From positions 1 through 37,846 of the forward strand of contig CACASB010000008.1 in the NCBI GenBank assembly GCA_902535155.1: 37,846 nt of DNA, given 5' to 3'. The stretch is from an uncultured Pelagibacteraceae bacterium. Its GTDB lineage: Bacteria; Pseudomonadota; Alphaproteobacteria; Pelagibacterales; Pelagibacteraceae. Shown here one piece after another: positions 1-8,120 of this stretch. The position numbers and the translations under genes are program-made. The notes below the pieces were generated by a model. That model had not been told where the DNA came from. It saw only the letters and a list, made by a program, of their open reading frames with translations, and made no database searches. Each line of letters begins with the position of its first letter. Position 1 is the stretch's first letter.

Positions 1-987
1 GTGATATCTGACTTTCTGCAAGAGAAAAAAAACTATTTTCCTAAACTTGAAGATTTTGCAAATAAAATTTTTGAAAAGGTACAAGTAAATAATAGAACTC
101 GATATATTGCACTTTGTGATTTTTTAAAAACAGAATATTCAATTAATGTTAAAGATGTTATCCCAGAGGAGGGAAAACCATTTTCTAAAATTTACAATAA
201 GAATAAAAAAGAACTTCTTTTAAGCGATTATAACTCCCTAGAAACCAAAAAATTACATGCTGCTGCACAGATTGCACAGGAAGGAGCAGAAAATGAAATT
301 AACAATTACTTATCTGAATTTAAATTTCCGTCTGATGAAGCTAAGAGATTAACAAAAATAGCTATGTTAAACTATTGTGGTGCTGCAATTTTAATGCCTT
401 ACAAGCTTTTCCATTCCGAGTGCAAAAAACTAAAGTATGATCTAGAATTGCTTCAAAATACTTTTGCGACATCATTTGAGCAAGTTGCGCATAGAGTTAC
501 TTGCTTACAAGATCCAAAGTTACCAGGAATACCCTTTCATATGTTAAGAGTAGATATAGCAGGAAATATTTCAAAAAGATTTTCTTTATCTGGTATTGAA
601 ATACCAAGATACGGTGGAGCGTGTCCTAGATGGAATGTTTACTCGGCTTTTACTAGACCAGGAGTAATACAAGCTGCTGTGAGTAAAATGACTAATGGTA
701 AAAAATATGTTTGTATTGCTCGAACAGTTGAAAAAGGTGTTGGAAGGTATGGTCAAAAGAAAAGTATGTTATCTATAGGTTTGGGTTGTGAAGCAAAATA
801 TGCCAAAGATTTTGTTTATACTGAGAATCTAAATTTAAATGATAAAAAAACAGAAATACCAATCGGTGTATCATGTAGAACTTGTGATAGGTTGGATTGT
901 TCTCAAAGAGCATTTCCTCCTCTGCATAAGAAATTTGATGTAGATATAAATTCTAGAGGAGTTTCTGTTTACGTGACAGACAAATAA
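1..987 (+). CDS. ScfR/DUF2083-family transcriptional regulator, C-terminal part (5' end outside window)
   Basis: The reading frame is open from base 1, so this is most likely the C-terminal two thirds of an approximately 470-aa XRE-type regulator; the GTG at base 1 is not a credible start. The visible 328 residues hold a degenerate IrrE/M78-like segment (LHAAAQIAQE near residue 86, where metallopeptidases have HExxH). They end in the DUF2083 (ScfR) signature of paired Cys residues, with CRTCDRLDCSQRAFPP around residues 296-311. Family members are short-chain acyl-CoA-responsive regulators of genes such as isocitrate lyase; none of those targets lies in this window. The N-terminal helix-turn-helix would lie upstream of the window. 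It converges with the iron transporter ATPase gene, leaving only 4 nt between stop codons. Confidence 0.8.
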   Translation: MISDFLQEKKNYFPKLEDFANKIFEKVQVNNRTRYIALCDFLKTEYSINVKDVIPEEGKPFSKIYNKNKKELLLSDYNSLETKKLHAAAQIAQEGAENEINNYLSEFKFPSDEAKRLTKIAMLNYCGAAILMPYKLFHSECKKLKYDLELLQNTFATSFEQVAHRVTCLQDPKLPGIPFHMLRVDIAGNISKRFSLSGIEIPRYGGACPRWNVYSAFTRPGVIQAAVSKMTNGKKYVCIARTVEKGVGRYGQKKSMLSIGLGCEAKYAKDFVYTENLNLNDKKTEIPIGVSCRTCDRLDCSQRAFPPLHKKFDVDINSRGVSVYVTDK

Positions 988-991
988 TTAA

Positions 992-2047
992 TTAAAAACA
1001 CACTAAATGTTCAATGTAAATAGGTTTTTTAATTCCAAATTTTTCGTCTATATCGTGTTGATGAATATGATGAGAATGAACGAAAACCGGAATTAAATTA
1101 CCTTTTTTTGTTCTTAAGGTGTAAATAAAATTTGTTCCTCTAAATTTTCTATCAACTACGTCAAATTTTAAATTGCTTTTATCATCGTGTATTAGGTCTT
1201 CAGGTTGCAGTAACAATTTTACACTAGATCCAATAGATGCAGGTTTAACAAACTTACCCTCAATAGTTCCAAGATCTTCATTTTCTAGGGCATTTTCTCC
1301 TACCACCTTAGCTGGAATTAGTATTCCTCTATTTAGAAAATTGACCACATCAACTGAATTTGGATAATGATAGACTTTATATGGATCATCAAATTGTTTT
1401 AGCTCCTCATTTAATATTACTCCACATTTATTACCTAAATAGAAAGCCTCATATGAGTCGTGAGTGACAACAATCGTTGTAATTTTTAAATTTTTTAAAA
1501 TTTTCTTTAATTGAATTTGGATATCTTCTTTAAAACTTTGGTCAACATTGGATAATGGTTCATCTAAAAGTAATAAATCAGGCTCAAACACCAAAGATCT
1601 TGCTAAAGAAACACGTTGAGCTTCACCAGCACTTATCTGGTGAGGAAATTTTTTTAAAACACTGTTTAAATTTAATAGTTTAACAATGAATTCAGTACTG
1701 ATTTTTCTAGTACTATTTTTATTTTTATTAATTGCAATTCGAATATTCTTCTCAACTGTATAATGTGGAAACAAACAATTATCCTGAAAAGCTAAAGATA
1801 TATTTCTATTTTCAGGTTCTATATGTTTATTTTTTGAAGATATTAATTTTCCTTTTAAAAAAATTTCACCTTCATTAATTTTTTCAAGACCTGCTATTGT
1901 TCTCAATACTGTTGTTTTTCCTATTCCAGATGGTCCCAATAAACAGATTATATCTCCTTCATTTTCAATTGAGAAAGACACATTTTTTACTTTTTCATTT
2001 CCATCCACAGAAAAAGTTACATTTTTTATTTCAAAAATATTTTTCAT
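992..2047 (-). CDS. fbpC: Iron(III) ABC transporter ATP-binding protein
   Basis: ATPase subunit of a ferric iron importer, on the cytoplasmic face of the inner membrane. Visible motifs: Walker A GPSGIGKT (about 38-45), Q-loop Gln near 88, signature SAGEAQ (about 139-144, a variant of LSGGQ), Walker B LLLLDE (about 158-163) and switch His near 196. The remaining 140 residues form a TOBE-like regulatory domain, as in FbpC/FutC/PotA. The length of 351 aa is usual for the family. It follows the permease gene directly (ATG one base after the permease stop) and is the last gene of the operon. The iron substrate is inferred from the FbpA-type binding protein and the iron boxes upstream; the ATPase alone would not separate iron from spermidine or sulfate transporters. 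Confidence 0.9.
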   Translation of the reverse strand: MKNIFEIKNVTFSVDGNEKVKNVSFSIENEGDIICLLGPSGIGKTTVLRTIAGLEKINEGEIFLKGKLISSKNKHIEPENRNISLAFQDNCLFPHYTVEKNIRIAINKNKNSTRKISTEFIVKLLNLNSVLKKFPHQISAGEAQRVSLARSLVFEPDLLLLDEPLSNVDQSFKEDIQIQLKKILKNLKITTIVVTHDSYEAFYLGNKCGVILNEELKQFDDPYKVYHYPNSVDVVNFLNRGILIPAKVVGENALENEDLGTIEGKFVKPASIGSSVKLLLQPEDLIHDDKSNLKFDVVDRKFRGTNFIYTLRTKKGNLIPVFVHSHHIHQHDIDEKFGIKKPIYIEHLVCF

Positions 2048-3661
2048 TTAATCTCTTAATATAAACTTTGAAGTTAATAAAATAAATATACTAGCAATCA
2101 AAATTAAAAATAAAGAAGGTGCAGCTGCAGCCTCTAACAAATCTTCAGAAGCATATATATATGCAGTTGTAGCAAATGTTTCAAAGTTAAAAGGTCTTAA
2201 AATTAATGTAATTGGTAGTTCTCTGATTATTTCTAATGATATTAAAATTCCAACAAATAAAATAGAATTTCTTAAGTATGGTATGTGTACTTTTATAAAT
2301 GTTTTAATTTTTGAATATCCTAATAAATAAGCACTTTCATCTACAGAAATATTTATTTTTTCATATCCTGATTTTATTCCATTACATGCTAGTGAATAAA
2401 ATCTTATAAAGTAAACAATTATAAGGCCTAAGATTGAACCAAAAAATATTTTTTTAATAGACTGAAACCCAAAAGATTTCACAAAACTATTATCTATCCA
2501 AGAAATAAAACTAATAAAAGCAATAGCCAAAATTACACCTGGTATTGCATAACCTGAAATTGATAGTGTATTTAAAACATTTAAAGGTCTGCTTTTTGAA
2601 ATTCGCATCCCATAATTAGAAATAAACGAAAAAATTATAAGCGCCAGACTTGATAAAAAGACAAGATATAATGTATTATAAATTAGGCTTAGGATTTCTA
2701 AATCAAATAAATTATCTGAGTAAATTATTGTCCAATATAACATTTGGCTAAACGGAAATACGAAGCTAAGAAAAAATATTAAAAAACAGAATAAAAAAGC
2801 TAAAAAACTTTTTCCACCGCTTAATTTATATTTGTCTCTTTGTTTAAATCTACTTGAGGAATTAGAGTGATATTTTGCTTGTTTTCTCGATAAATTTTCT
2901 AAAATAAATAATGCAAAAATAAACAATAATAAGAAGAAAGATAATCTGTTAGCAAATGCAAGATCATCAAATGTTATCCAAGAATTATAAATACCAGTTG
3001 TTAAGGTATTTATTGAAAAGAAATCTACCGCACCAAATTCTGCCAATGTTTCCATAGCAACTAATGATAAACCAGCAACTATAGCTGGTCTAGCTGATGG
3101 TAAAATAACCTTAAAAAATGAGCTTATTTTTGAAAATCCTAAATTTTTACTTAAATCTATAAGATTTTGAGATTGATACAGAAAAGAGGCTCTTGCTAAA
3201 ATATAAACATAAGCAAATAATGAAAAAGATAATGATATTATTGCTCCAAACATCCCATCAAATTTAGGGATATGTCTATTATAATTTCCTTCTCCAAATA
3301 CACTTTTAAGGATTGTAAAAGCAGTCCCGTAGTTTTCAAAAAAAGCAAATATAGAGTAAGCGTAAATATACGGAGGTACAGCAAATGATAATATTAAAGC
3401 CCATTTAAAAAAATTACTCCCTGGAAAATTATAAAAAGAGACAAGATAAGCAGTGCCTGTTCCAAAGATAAATGTAAAAATTAAAACACCAAGTAATAAA
3501 GTTGTAGAGTTTAATATATACTCAATTAGAAAAGTATTTTTTAAAATTTTATAATATTCACTTGTTTCTTCGAAGAAACTAAATGAAACTGTCGCTATAG
3601 GAATTAAAACTATTAAAGAAATTAATAAAGAACTTAAATACCAAATGTTAATTTTTGCCAT
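2048..3661 (-). CDS. fbpB: Iron(III) ABC transporter permease
   Basis: Large hydrophobic protein with about 12 membrane spans forming two fused BPD_transp_1 domains, the FbpB/FutB/ThiP layout in which one polypeptide forms the whole channel. EAA-loop-like segments with a conserved Gly are visible in each half (around SLFAYVYILARASF and ELPITLILRPFNFE). I place the start at the ATG at 3661 (MAKINIW, 537 aa). A GTG start at 3715 keeps the frame open, but that codon lies inside the stem of the terminator-like hairpin at 3689-3721, and the added residues are charged and unlike a permease N-terminus. It sits between the binding protein and 56-aa gene upstream and the ATPase downstream. Confidence 0.9.
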   Translation of the reverse strand: MAKINIWYLSSLLISLIVLIPIATVSFSFFEETSEYYKILKNTFLIEYILNSTTLLLGVLIFTFIFGTGTAYLVSFYNFPGSNFFKWALILSFAVPPYIYAYSIFAFFENYGTAFTILKSVFGEGNYNRHIPKFDGMFGAIISLSFSLFAYVYILARASFLYQSQNLIDLSKNLGFSKISSFFKVILPSARPAIVAGLSLVAMETLAEFGAVDFFSINTLTTGIYNSWITFDDLAFANRLSFFLLLFIFALFILENLSRKQAKYHSNSSSRFKQRDKYKLSGGKSFLAFLFCFLIFFLSFVFPFSQMLYWTIIYSDNLFDLEILSLIYNTLYLVFLSSLALIIFSFISNYGMRISKSRPLNVLNTLSISGYAIPGVILAIAFISFISWIDNSFVKSFGFQSIKKIFFGSILGLIIVYFIRFYSLACNGIKSGYEKINISVDESAYLLGYSKIKTFIKVHIPYLRNSILFVGILISLEIIRELPITLILRPFNFETFATTAYIYASEDLLEAAAAPSLFLILIASIFILLTSKFILRD

Positions 3662-3682
3662 ATTACAATCCGCCTTATAATC

Positions 3683-3721
3683 AAAAAAATACCCGTGAAA
3701 AGGAGATCTAATCACGGGTAT
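3683..3721 (-). terminator. Intra-operon hairpin with T-run (attenuator-type terminator)
   Basis: On the minus strand a 9-bp perfect stem ATACCCGTG / CACGGGTAT with a 15-nt loop is followed by a run of T (plus-strand A-run 3683-3689, partly inside the stem). That is the layout of a rho-independent terminator. It lies after the binding protein gene and the 56-aa gene but before the permease, so it probably lowers permease and ATPase expression relative to the binding protein, as is common in ABC operons. Partial read-through is inferred, since no separate promoter for fbpB is evident. Confidence 0.7.
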
Positions 3722-3736
3722 ATATCAAAAATTTAT

Positions 3737-3907
3737 CTAAAAATCAAAAACCTTTAGGATGTGCGGAACTTCCTTATCTTTAATATCAGACAAACTTCTT
3801 TTATTTATTCTTTCATTGATTTTTTTACACTCTGTAAGACACGGTGAGCATCCTACAGAAGATTTATTGTAATCAATATCGGAAATAAATTCTTTTTTTT
3901 CTTTCAT
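3737..3907 (-). CDS. 56-aa cysteine-containing small protein in iron-uptake operon
   Basis: Short open frame beginning with ATG 3 nt after the fbpA stop and ending 16 nt before the terminator hairpin stem. It reads MKEKKEFISDIDYN, then a Cys cluster GCSPCLTEC (C-x2-C-x3-C, residues 20-27), then a Lys-rich tail ending KVFDF. It has no signal peptide or membrane segment. I do not recognise a family. The spacing to fbpA, the codon usage and its position ahead of the terminator suggest a real gene sharing the iron-regulated transcript with fbpA. The three cysteines could bind a metal or an iron-sulfur centre, but that is inference. It could still be a chance frame. Confidence 0.55.
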   Translation of the reverse strand: MKEKKEFISDIDYNKSSVGCSPCLTECKKINERINKRSLSDIKDKEVPHILKVFDF

Positions 3908-3910
3908 ATG

Positions 3911-4936
3911 TTATTTCCAACCAGCAGCTGTCATTACTTCTAATGCATCAGCTTGTTTTGCTCCATAACTTGAAACTTTTGTTTTTAGATCTTGTTTAAA
4001 ATCTAAACCAATGTTGTTAACTACTAAAGGACTTGGAGAAACACCATCAATCATCGGAAACTCAAAAGTGTTATTTGTAAAATGCTCCTGGGACTCTGGT
4101 GTTAACAAAAACTCTACGAGTTTAATTGCGTTTGCTTTATTAGGTGCACCTTTTACTAATGCCGCACAACTTATATTCATATGAGTTCCTCTGTCATTTT
4201 GGTTAGGAAAGAAAGCTTTTACTTTTTTTGCTGCAGCTTGTTGTTCTGCACCTTTGTTTCCTGACAACATAAGAGCTAAGTAATAAGTGTTAGCAACAGC
4301 GATGTCTGCTTCCCCAGCAGCAACTGCCATGATTTGTGCTCTGTCATTACCCGTTGGTGTTCTAGCCATGTTCGCGACAACACCTTTTGCCCATTCAGCT
4401 GTAGCTTTTTTACCATTGTTTTTTACTAACGATGCTACAAGTGATTTATTGTAAATGTTACTAGACTTTCTTATTACCAGTCTACCTTTCCATTTTGGAT
4501 CTGCTAAACTTTCATAAGTTAAACCTGATAATTCTGCGCCTGAAACTCTATCTGGAGCGTAGTAAACAATTCTGGCTCTTTTAGCAATTCCCGTCCAATG
4601 ATTAGTTCTAAAGTTTGACGGGACAGCAGCCTTGATAGCAGGTGAAGTTAATCCACCTTGTGTCATTCCTTTTGCTTTGAAAGCTCCGCATCTACCAGCA
4701 TCAGCAGTTATGTATAAATCTGCTGAAGAGTCTGACCCCTCTTCGATCATTCTTTTTTCGAGAGCTCCAGCTTTTCCGTTTATTAAATTTACTTTTACTC
4801 CAGTTTTGTTAGTGAACTTGCTGTAAAGTTCTGCATCAGCTTTGTAATGTCTTGCATTAAATATATTAACTTCAGCAGCTATCGTTAAACTAGAAATGAA
4901 AGTTAAAAGTAATATGTATATACTTAATTTTTTCAT
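3911..4936 (-). CDS. fbpA: Iron(III) ABC transporter substrate-binding protein
   Basis: Periplasmic ferric-iron-binding protein (FbpA/FutA1 type, extracellular solute-binding family 1). It has a 20-residue signal peptide (MKKLSIYILLLTFISSLTIA) cut before or after AEVN, then a mature start VNIFNARHY typical of the family. The Tyr pair in ANTYYLALM (around residue 218) matches the iron-coordinating tyrosines of FutA/FbpA, and YYAP near residue 125 may add another. The length of 341 aa is normal. It is the first gene of the fbpA/56-aa/fbpB/fbpC unit, with three iron boxes 35-87 nt upstream of the ATG. Ferric iron is the expected ligand; the box structure supports iron control. Confidence 0.94.
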   Translation of the reverse strand: MKKLSIYILLLTFISSLTIAAEVNIFNARHYKADAELYSKFTNKTGVKVNLINGKAGALEKRMIEEGSDSSADLYITADAGRCGAFKAKGMTQGGLTSPAIKAAVPSNFRTNHWTGIAKRARIVYYAPDRVSGAELSGLTYESLADPKWKGRLVIRKSSNIYNKSLVASLVKNNGKKATAEWAKGVVANMARTPTGNDRAQIMAVAAGEADIAVANTYYLALMLSGNKGAEQQAAAKKVKAFFPNQNDRGTHMNISCAALVKGAPNKANAIKLVEFLLTPESQEHFTNNTFEFPMIDGVSPSPLVVNNIGLDFKQDLKTKVSSYGAKQADALEVMTAAGWK

Positions 4937-4970
4937 TTTATTTTTTATCTTTCTTCCGCACTATTGATAA

Positions 4971-5023
4971 TGAGAATTAATCTCAATGAAAATGATAATT
5001 AATCTCAATGATAATGATTATCA
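4971..5023 (-). promoter_or_regulatory. Triple iron-box operator (TGA-N9-TCA x3) upstream of fbpA
   Basis: Three 15-bp palindromes share the TGA-N9-TCA layout: TGAGAATTAATCTCA (4971-4985), TGATAATTAATCTCA (4993-5007) and TGATAATGATTATCA (5009-5023). The last has perfect 7-bp arms around one central base and matches the 7-1-7 core of a classic Fur box. The TGA-N9-TCA frame is also that of the RirA iron-responsive operator of alphaproteobacteria. Either Fur or RirA could bind; I cannot tell which. Sites 1 and 2 are 22 bp apart (about two helical turns) within a 22-bp imperfect direct repeat. A possible -35 TTGACC lies on the minus strand around 5044-5049. Confidence 0.8.
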
Positions 5024-5056
5024 ATCGCATATATTGTCGCAGGGGTCAAGCGACAT

Positions 5057-5947
5057 TTAAAATTCCCACTCTGAGATTTTGCTATATAGGAAGTTTCTAA
5101 AAGCTTGAACTCTAGCAACATTTTTCATGGATTGAGGGTATACAAAATGGGCCTCTGTTATTGGTCCTTCGATATTGGGTAAAACTTTAACAATATTAGG
5201 CTGATTTACAGTAATATAATCTGGTAAAGCAGCAAGACCTACACCACTTTGGACAGCTAATAATAAACCGTATACGCTATTAACCTTCATCACAGTTTTT
5301 CTTTTTTTGTTGTCTTTTGTGCCTAATTTTAATGCCCAGTCAGGATTATAAACGGGTGATGGGGCGCCTCTTCCAAATGATATAAAAGAATGTTTATTTA
5401 AATCGTTAATATTCTTTGGAAAACCGTGTTTTTCTAAATATTTTGGAGAGCCATAAATATGGTAATTTATGTCTATCAGTTTTTTTTGAATATAATTCAG
5501 TTGTTTTGGTCTTCTCATAAAAATACCTATATCAGCTTGCCTTGTGCTCAAGTCTAGTTCTTTATCATCAAATATTAGCTCCACCTCTATATCTGGGTTT
5601 AATTGCATAAATTCTTGAATTCTTGGAGTTAGCCATGTAGTTCCAAAACTTACAACTGTCGTTACTGTTAATTTACCGCTAGGTTTATTTTTTTGATCTC
5701 CAAGTGAAGTTTCTACCTCTTTAAGTTTACTGATTACCTCATGAGCAGTCTTAAATACATACTCACCATTTTCAGTTAAAGTAAGTCCTCTTGCGTGTCT
5801 TTCAAAAAGTTTAACTTTCAGATCTTCTTCTAAAGCCTGAATTTGTCTACTTATTGCTGATTGACTAAGATTTAAATTGACTGTTGCACTTGTAAAACTG
5901 CCCGCTTCCGCAACTGCGTGAAATATTTTTAATTTGTCCCAATCCAT
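5057..5947 (-). CDS. LysR-family transcriptional regulator
   Basis: Classic LysR-type protein of 296 aa. The N-terminal winged helix-turn-helix (residues about 1-60) has the signature FHAVAEAGSFTSAT...LSQSAISRQIQALEEDL, followed by the linker FERHARGLTLTENG and a periplasmic-binding-protein-like effector domain (about 90-290). The start ATG overlaps the acuI stop by one base (TAATG), so translation is probably coupled and the regulator is co-transcribed with acuI and possibly folE rather than divergent from its target as many LysR genes are. The effector is unknown. Control of acuI or of the downstream iron genes is possible but not shown by sequence. Confidence 0.92.
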   Translation of the reverse strand: MDWDKLKIFHAVAEAGSFTSATVNLNLSQSAISRQIQALEEDLKVKLFERHARGLTLTENGEYVFKTAHEVISKLKEVETSLGDQKNKPSGKLTVTTVVSFGTTWLTPRIQEFMQLNPDIEVELIFDDKELDLSTRQADIGIFMRRPKQLNYIQKKLIDINYHIYGSPKYLEKHGFPKNINDLNKHSFISFGRGAPSPVYNPDWALKLGTKDNKKRKTVMKVNSVYGLLLAVQSGVGLAALPDYITVNQPNIVKVLPNIEGPITEAHFVYPQSMKNVARVQAFRNFLYSKISEWEF

Positions 5948-6948
5948 TATTTGTTGACATTAATTATATATCTTCCAGAAGTTTTACCTTCCAGCATCTT
6001 AGGATACTCGGCTAAAAGTTCTTCAAGACCTATTTCCTTAATAGACTTGTCTAATAATTCAAAATCCACAAGTTTTGAAACTTCATCCCATAAAAACTCT
6101 CTTCTTTTTATTGATACACTAACAGAGTCGATACCCCAAAGTTTTACACCCCTAATAATAAAAGGCATTACTGTAGTGTTTAATTTAATACTTGATGCAT
6201 TACCACAAGCAGCAACAATGCCATTTGGTTTAATATGGGTAAGTATATTTGCCAATATATTTCCACCAACAGTATCAACAGCACCATCATACAATCCTTT
6301 ATCTAATGGCCTTGCCTCTTTGTCTAAATCACCTGATTTTATTATGTTTTTTGCACCGAGTGATTTTAAGTATTCCTCATTCGGCTTAGTTGTTGCAGCT
6401 GTAACATTGCAACCCATTTTACTAAGTATCATCACTGCAATACTACCAACTCCTCCAGAGGCACCAGTTACAATTACGTCATTTACTTTTTCACCTAATA
6501 ATAAAACTTCTCTAGTTTGTTTTGTGGTAAAAGCACATTGGATTGCAGTCATTCCAGCTGTCCCTAACATCATTGCTTGTCTAGAGGTTATATTTTTAGG
6601 TTTTTTCACTAAAAAATTTGAATTTACTTTTGCAAATTGAGAATATCCACCGAAATAAATTTCGCCAACTCTCCATCCTGTTTGTATTATTTCGTCACCT
6701 TCTTTAAATTTATCACTTTCACTTTCAACTACTGTTCCTGAAAAATCTATACCTGGGATATGTGGAAATTCTTTTACTAATCTTGCCCCGTTCTTTAAAA
6801 TTAAGGCATCTTTAAAATTTAATGTGGAGTAATCAACTTTTACTAAAACATCTCCATGTTTTAAGAATGACTTATCTACACTTTTTATTTCTCTTGAAAA
6901 ATTTTCGCCCTCTTGATTTATAATTAAAGCTTTAAAATGATCAGACAT
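5947..6948 (-). CDS. acuI: Acryloyl-CoA reductase (MDR family, AcuI/YhdH-like)
   Basis: Zinc-free medium-chain dehydrogenase/reductase of the AcuI/YhdH group, which reduces acryloyl-CoA to propionyl-CoA with NADPH and so detoxifies the acrylate formed on DMSP cleavage. Visible features: N-terminal YSTLNFKDALIL, HIPGIDFSGTV, GTAGMTAIQCA, and the nucleotide-binding loop VTGASGGVGSIAV followed by a Rossmann fold. The length of 333 aa is typical. It lies between folE (16 nt upstream) and the LysR gene (1-nt overlap). SAR11 cells use DMSP by demethylation and cleavage, so the gene fits. A general quinone oxidoreductase-like function cannot be excluded from sequence alone. Confidence 0.85.
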   Translation of the reverse strand: MSDHFKALIINQEGENFSREIKSVDKSFLKHGDVLVKVDYSTLNFKDALILKNGARLVKEFPHIPGIDFSGTVVESESDKFKEGDEIIQTGWRVGEIYFGGYSQFAKVNSNFLVKKPKNITSRQAMMLGTAGMTAIQCAFTTKQTREVLLLGEKVNDVIVTGASGGVGSIAVMILSKMGCNVTAATTKPNEEYLKSLGAKNIIKSGDLDKEARPLDKGLYDGAVDTVGGNILANILTHIKPNGIVAACGNASSIKLNTTVMPFIIRGVKLWGIDSVSVSIKRREFLWDEVSKLVDFELLDKSIKEIGLEELLAEYPKMLEGKTSGRYIINVNK

Positions 6949-6964
6949 TTATTAATTTGACTTA

Positions 6965-7576
6965 TTAGATCTTGCTACTAATAAACCTCAGATATCTATT
7001 TTGACAAGCAAGGTCATCTTTAAACTTACCTAAATAATAATTAGTTATAGTTGTAGCTTGTTCCTTCCTAATTCCTCTAGTAGTCATACATTGATGGGTT
7101 GCATTGATTGAAACTGCAACACCTTTTGCTTCTAAGGCATCCATTAAAGTTGTCGCTATTTGTTTTGTTAGCCTTTCTTGTGTTTGCATTCTCCTAGCAA
7201 ATACTTCTACAACTCTTGCAAGTTTACTTAAACCAACAACTCTCTCATTTGGAATATAAGCAACATGCGCAATCCCCAATATTGGTGCCATGTGGTGTTC
7301 GCAATGACTTTGTACTGATATATTTTTTTGAATAACCATATCATTATAACCTTCTACATCACCGAATGTTTTGCTTAAAATTTTGCTAGGATCCTCAGTG
7401 TAACCTTTGAAATACTCTCTATAAGCTTTTAAAACTCTTTTAGGAGTCTCAAGCAACCCTTCTCTATTCGGATCTTCTCCTATCCATTTCAATATTTTTA
7501 CAAAAGCTTCTTTTGCTTCTTCATCTGATACTTCATTACTAATAATTGGCTTATTTTGGTCTTTAACTAATTTCAT
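6965..7576 (-). CDS. folE: GTP cyclohydrolase I
   Basis: Converts GTP to 7,8-dihydroneopterin triphosphate, the first step of folate synthesis, in the cytoplasm. Zinc-site motifs are clear: HCEHHMAPILG (Cys92, His94/His95) and the second zinc Cys in HQCMTTRGIR (Cys163). The N-terminal helices carry NREGLLETPKRVLKAY. At 203 aa it matches the usual FolE-I length. It is divergent from hisI with a 76-nt shared intergenic region, and its folate product links to the THF-dependent genes elsewhere in the window. Confidence 0.97.
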   Translation of the reverse strand: MKLVKDQNKPIISNEVSDEEAKEAFVKILKWIGEDPNREGLLETPKRVLKAYREYFKGYTEDPSKILSKTFGDVEGYNDMVIQKNISVQSHCEHHMAPILGIAHVAYIPNERVVGLSKLARVVEVFARRMQTQERLTKQIATTLMDALEAKGVAVSINATHQCMTTRGIRKEQATTITNYYLGKFKDDLACQNRYLRFISSKI

Positions 7577-7652
7577 CGTGATAGTTATATATATAATTTA
7601 GTACTTTTAAAATATTTATTATAATAATTTATGTGCTAAATACTTCTTAAAA
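7577..7652. promoter_or_regulatory. Divergent intergenic region folE/hisI
   Basis: A 76-nt, almost purely AT gap between two divergent genes, so it must hold both promoters. A consensus TATAAT lies on the plus strand at 7620-7625, 27 nt before the hisI ATG; the matching -35 is weak. Several TATATA stretches at 7586-7597 could serve folE. No riboswitch-like structure is apparent. Confidence 0.4.
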
Positions 7653-8120
7653 ATGTTTAAAAAAAGGGAAAATGTCACAGATATAGAAGAGGGAGATTTA
7701 TTATCTCCTAAATTTGATAATGATGGGTTAATTCCAGTTACAACAACTTGCTCGAAAACAAAAGAAATTTTAATGCATGGTTATATGAACGTCGAGGCTT
7801 TTAAAAGAACTATTGAGACTAAAGAGGCTCACTACTGGAGTAGATCAAGAAACCAAATCTGGCATAAGGGTAAAACAAGTGGTTTTGTTCAGAAAGTTAT
7901 CGAGGTTAGAATAGATGATGACCAGGACGCAGTTTGGTTAACAGTTGATATTGGCTCAGGATCAAGTTGTCATGTGGGATATCGATCTTGTTTTTACAGA
8001 TCTGTACCACTTGGGAAGATTGACAATGCAAGAGAAATAAAAATGAAATTTGAAGAGAAAGAAAAGAAGTTTGACCCTGAAGTTGTTTACAAGGATCAAC
8101 CAAATCCAACAAAAATATAA
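7653..8120 (+). CDS. hisI: Phosphoribosyl-AMP cyclohydrolase
   Basis: Third step of histidine biosynthesis: hydrolytic ring opening of phosphoribosyl-AMP. Family motifs are present: HGYMN, WSRSRNQIWHKGKTSG, the Mg-binding acidic patch IDDDQDAVWLTVD and zinc cysteines in SSCHVGYRSCFYR. At 155 aa it is somewhat longer than minimal HisI, with a charged C-terminal tail. It is not fused to HisE, as usual in alphaproteobacteria. No other his genes are nearby. Its stop overlaps the next ATG (TAATG), so it is translationally coupled to the 2OG-oxygenase-like gene. Confidence 0.96.
   Translation: MFKKRENVTDIEEGDLLSPKFDNDGLIPVTTTCSKTKEILMHGYMNVEAFKRTIETKEAHYWSRSRNQIWHKGKTSGFVQKVIEVRIDDDQDAVWLTVDIGSGSSCHVGYRSCFYRSVPLGKIDNAREIKMKFEEKEKKFDPEVVYKDQPNPTKI

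Noticed and set aside
1..3. GTG at base 1 as start of the first gene
   Set aside because: The family has an N-terminal helix-turn-helix that is missing, so the gene is cut by the edge.
2048..3715. GTG start at 3715 for the iron permease
   Set aside because: It lies in the hairpin stem and adds a charged segment untypical of permeases; the ATG at 3661 starts a normal N-terminus.
5951..6640. 229-codon plus-strand frame opposite acuI
   Set aside because: It is antisense to a clear MDR-family gene and has no domain of its own.
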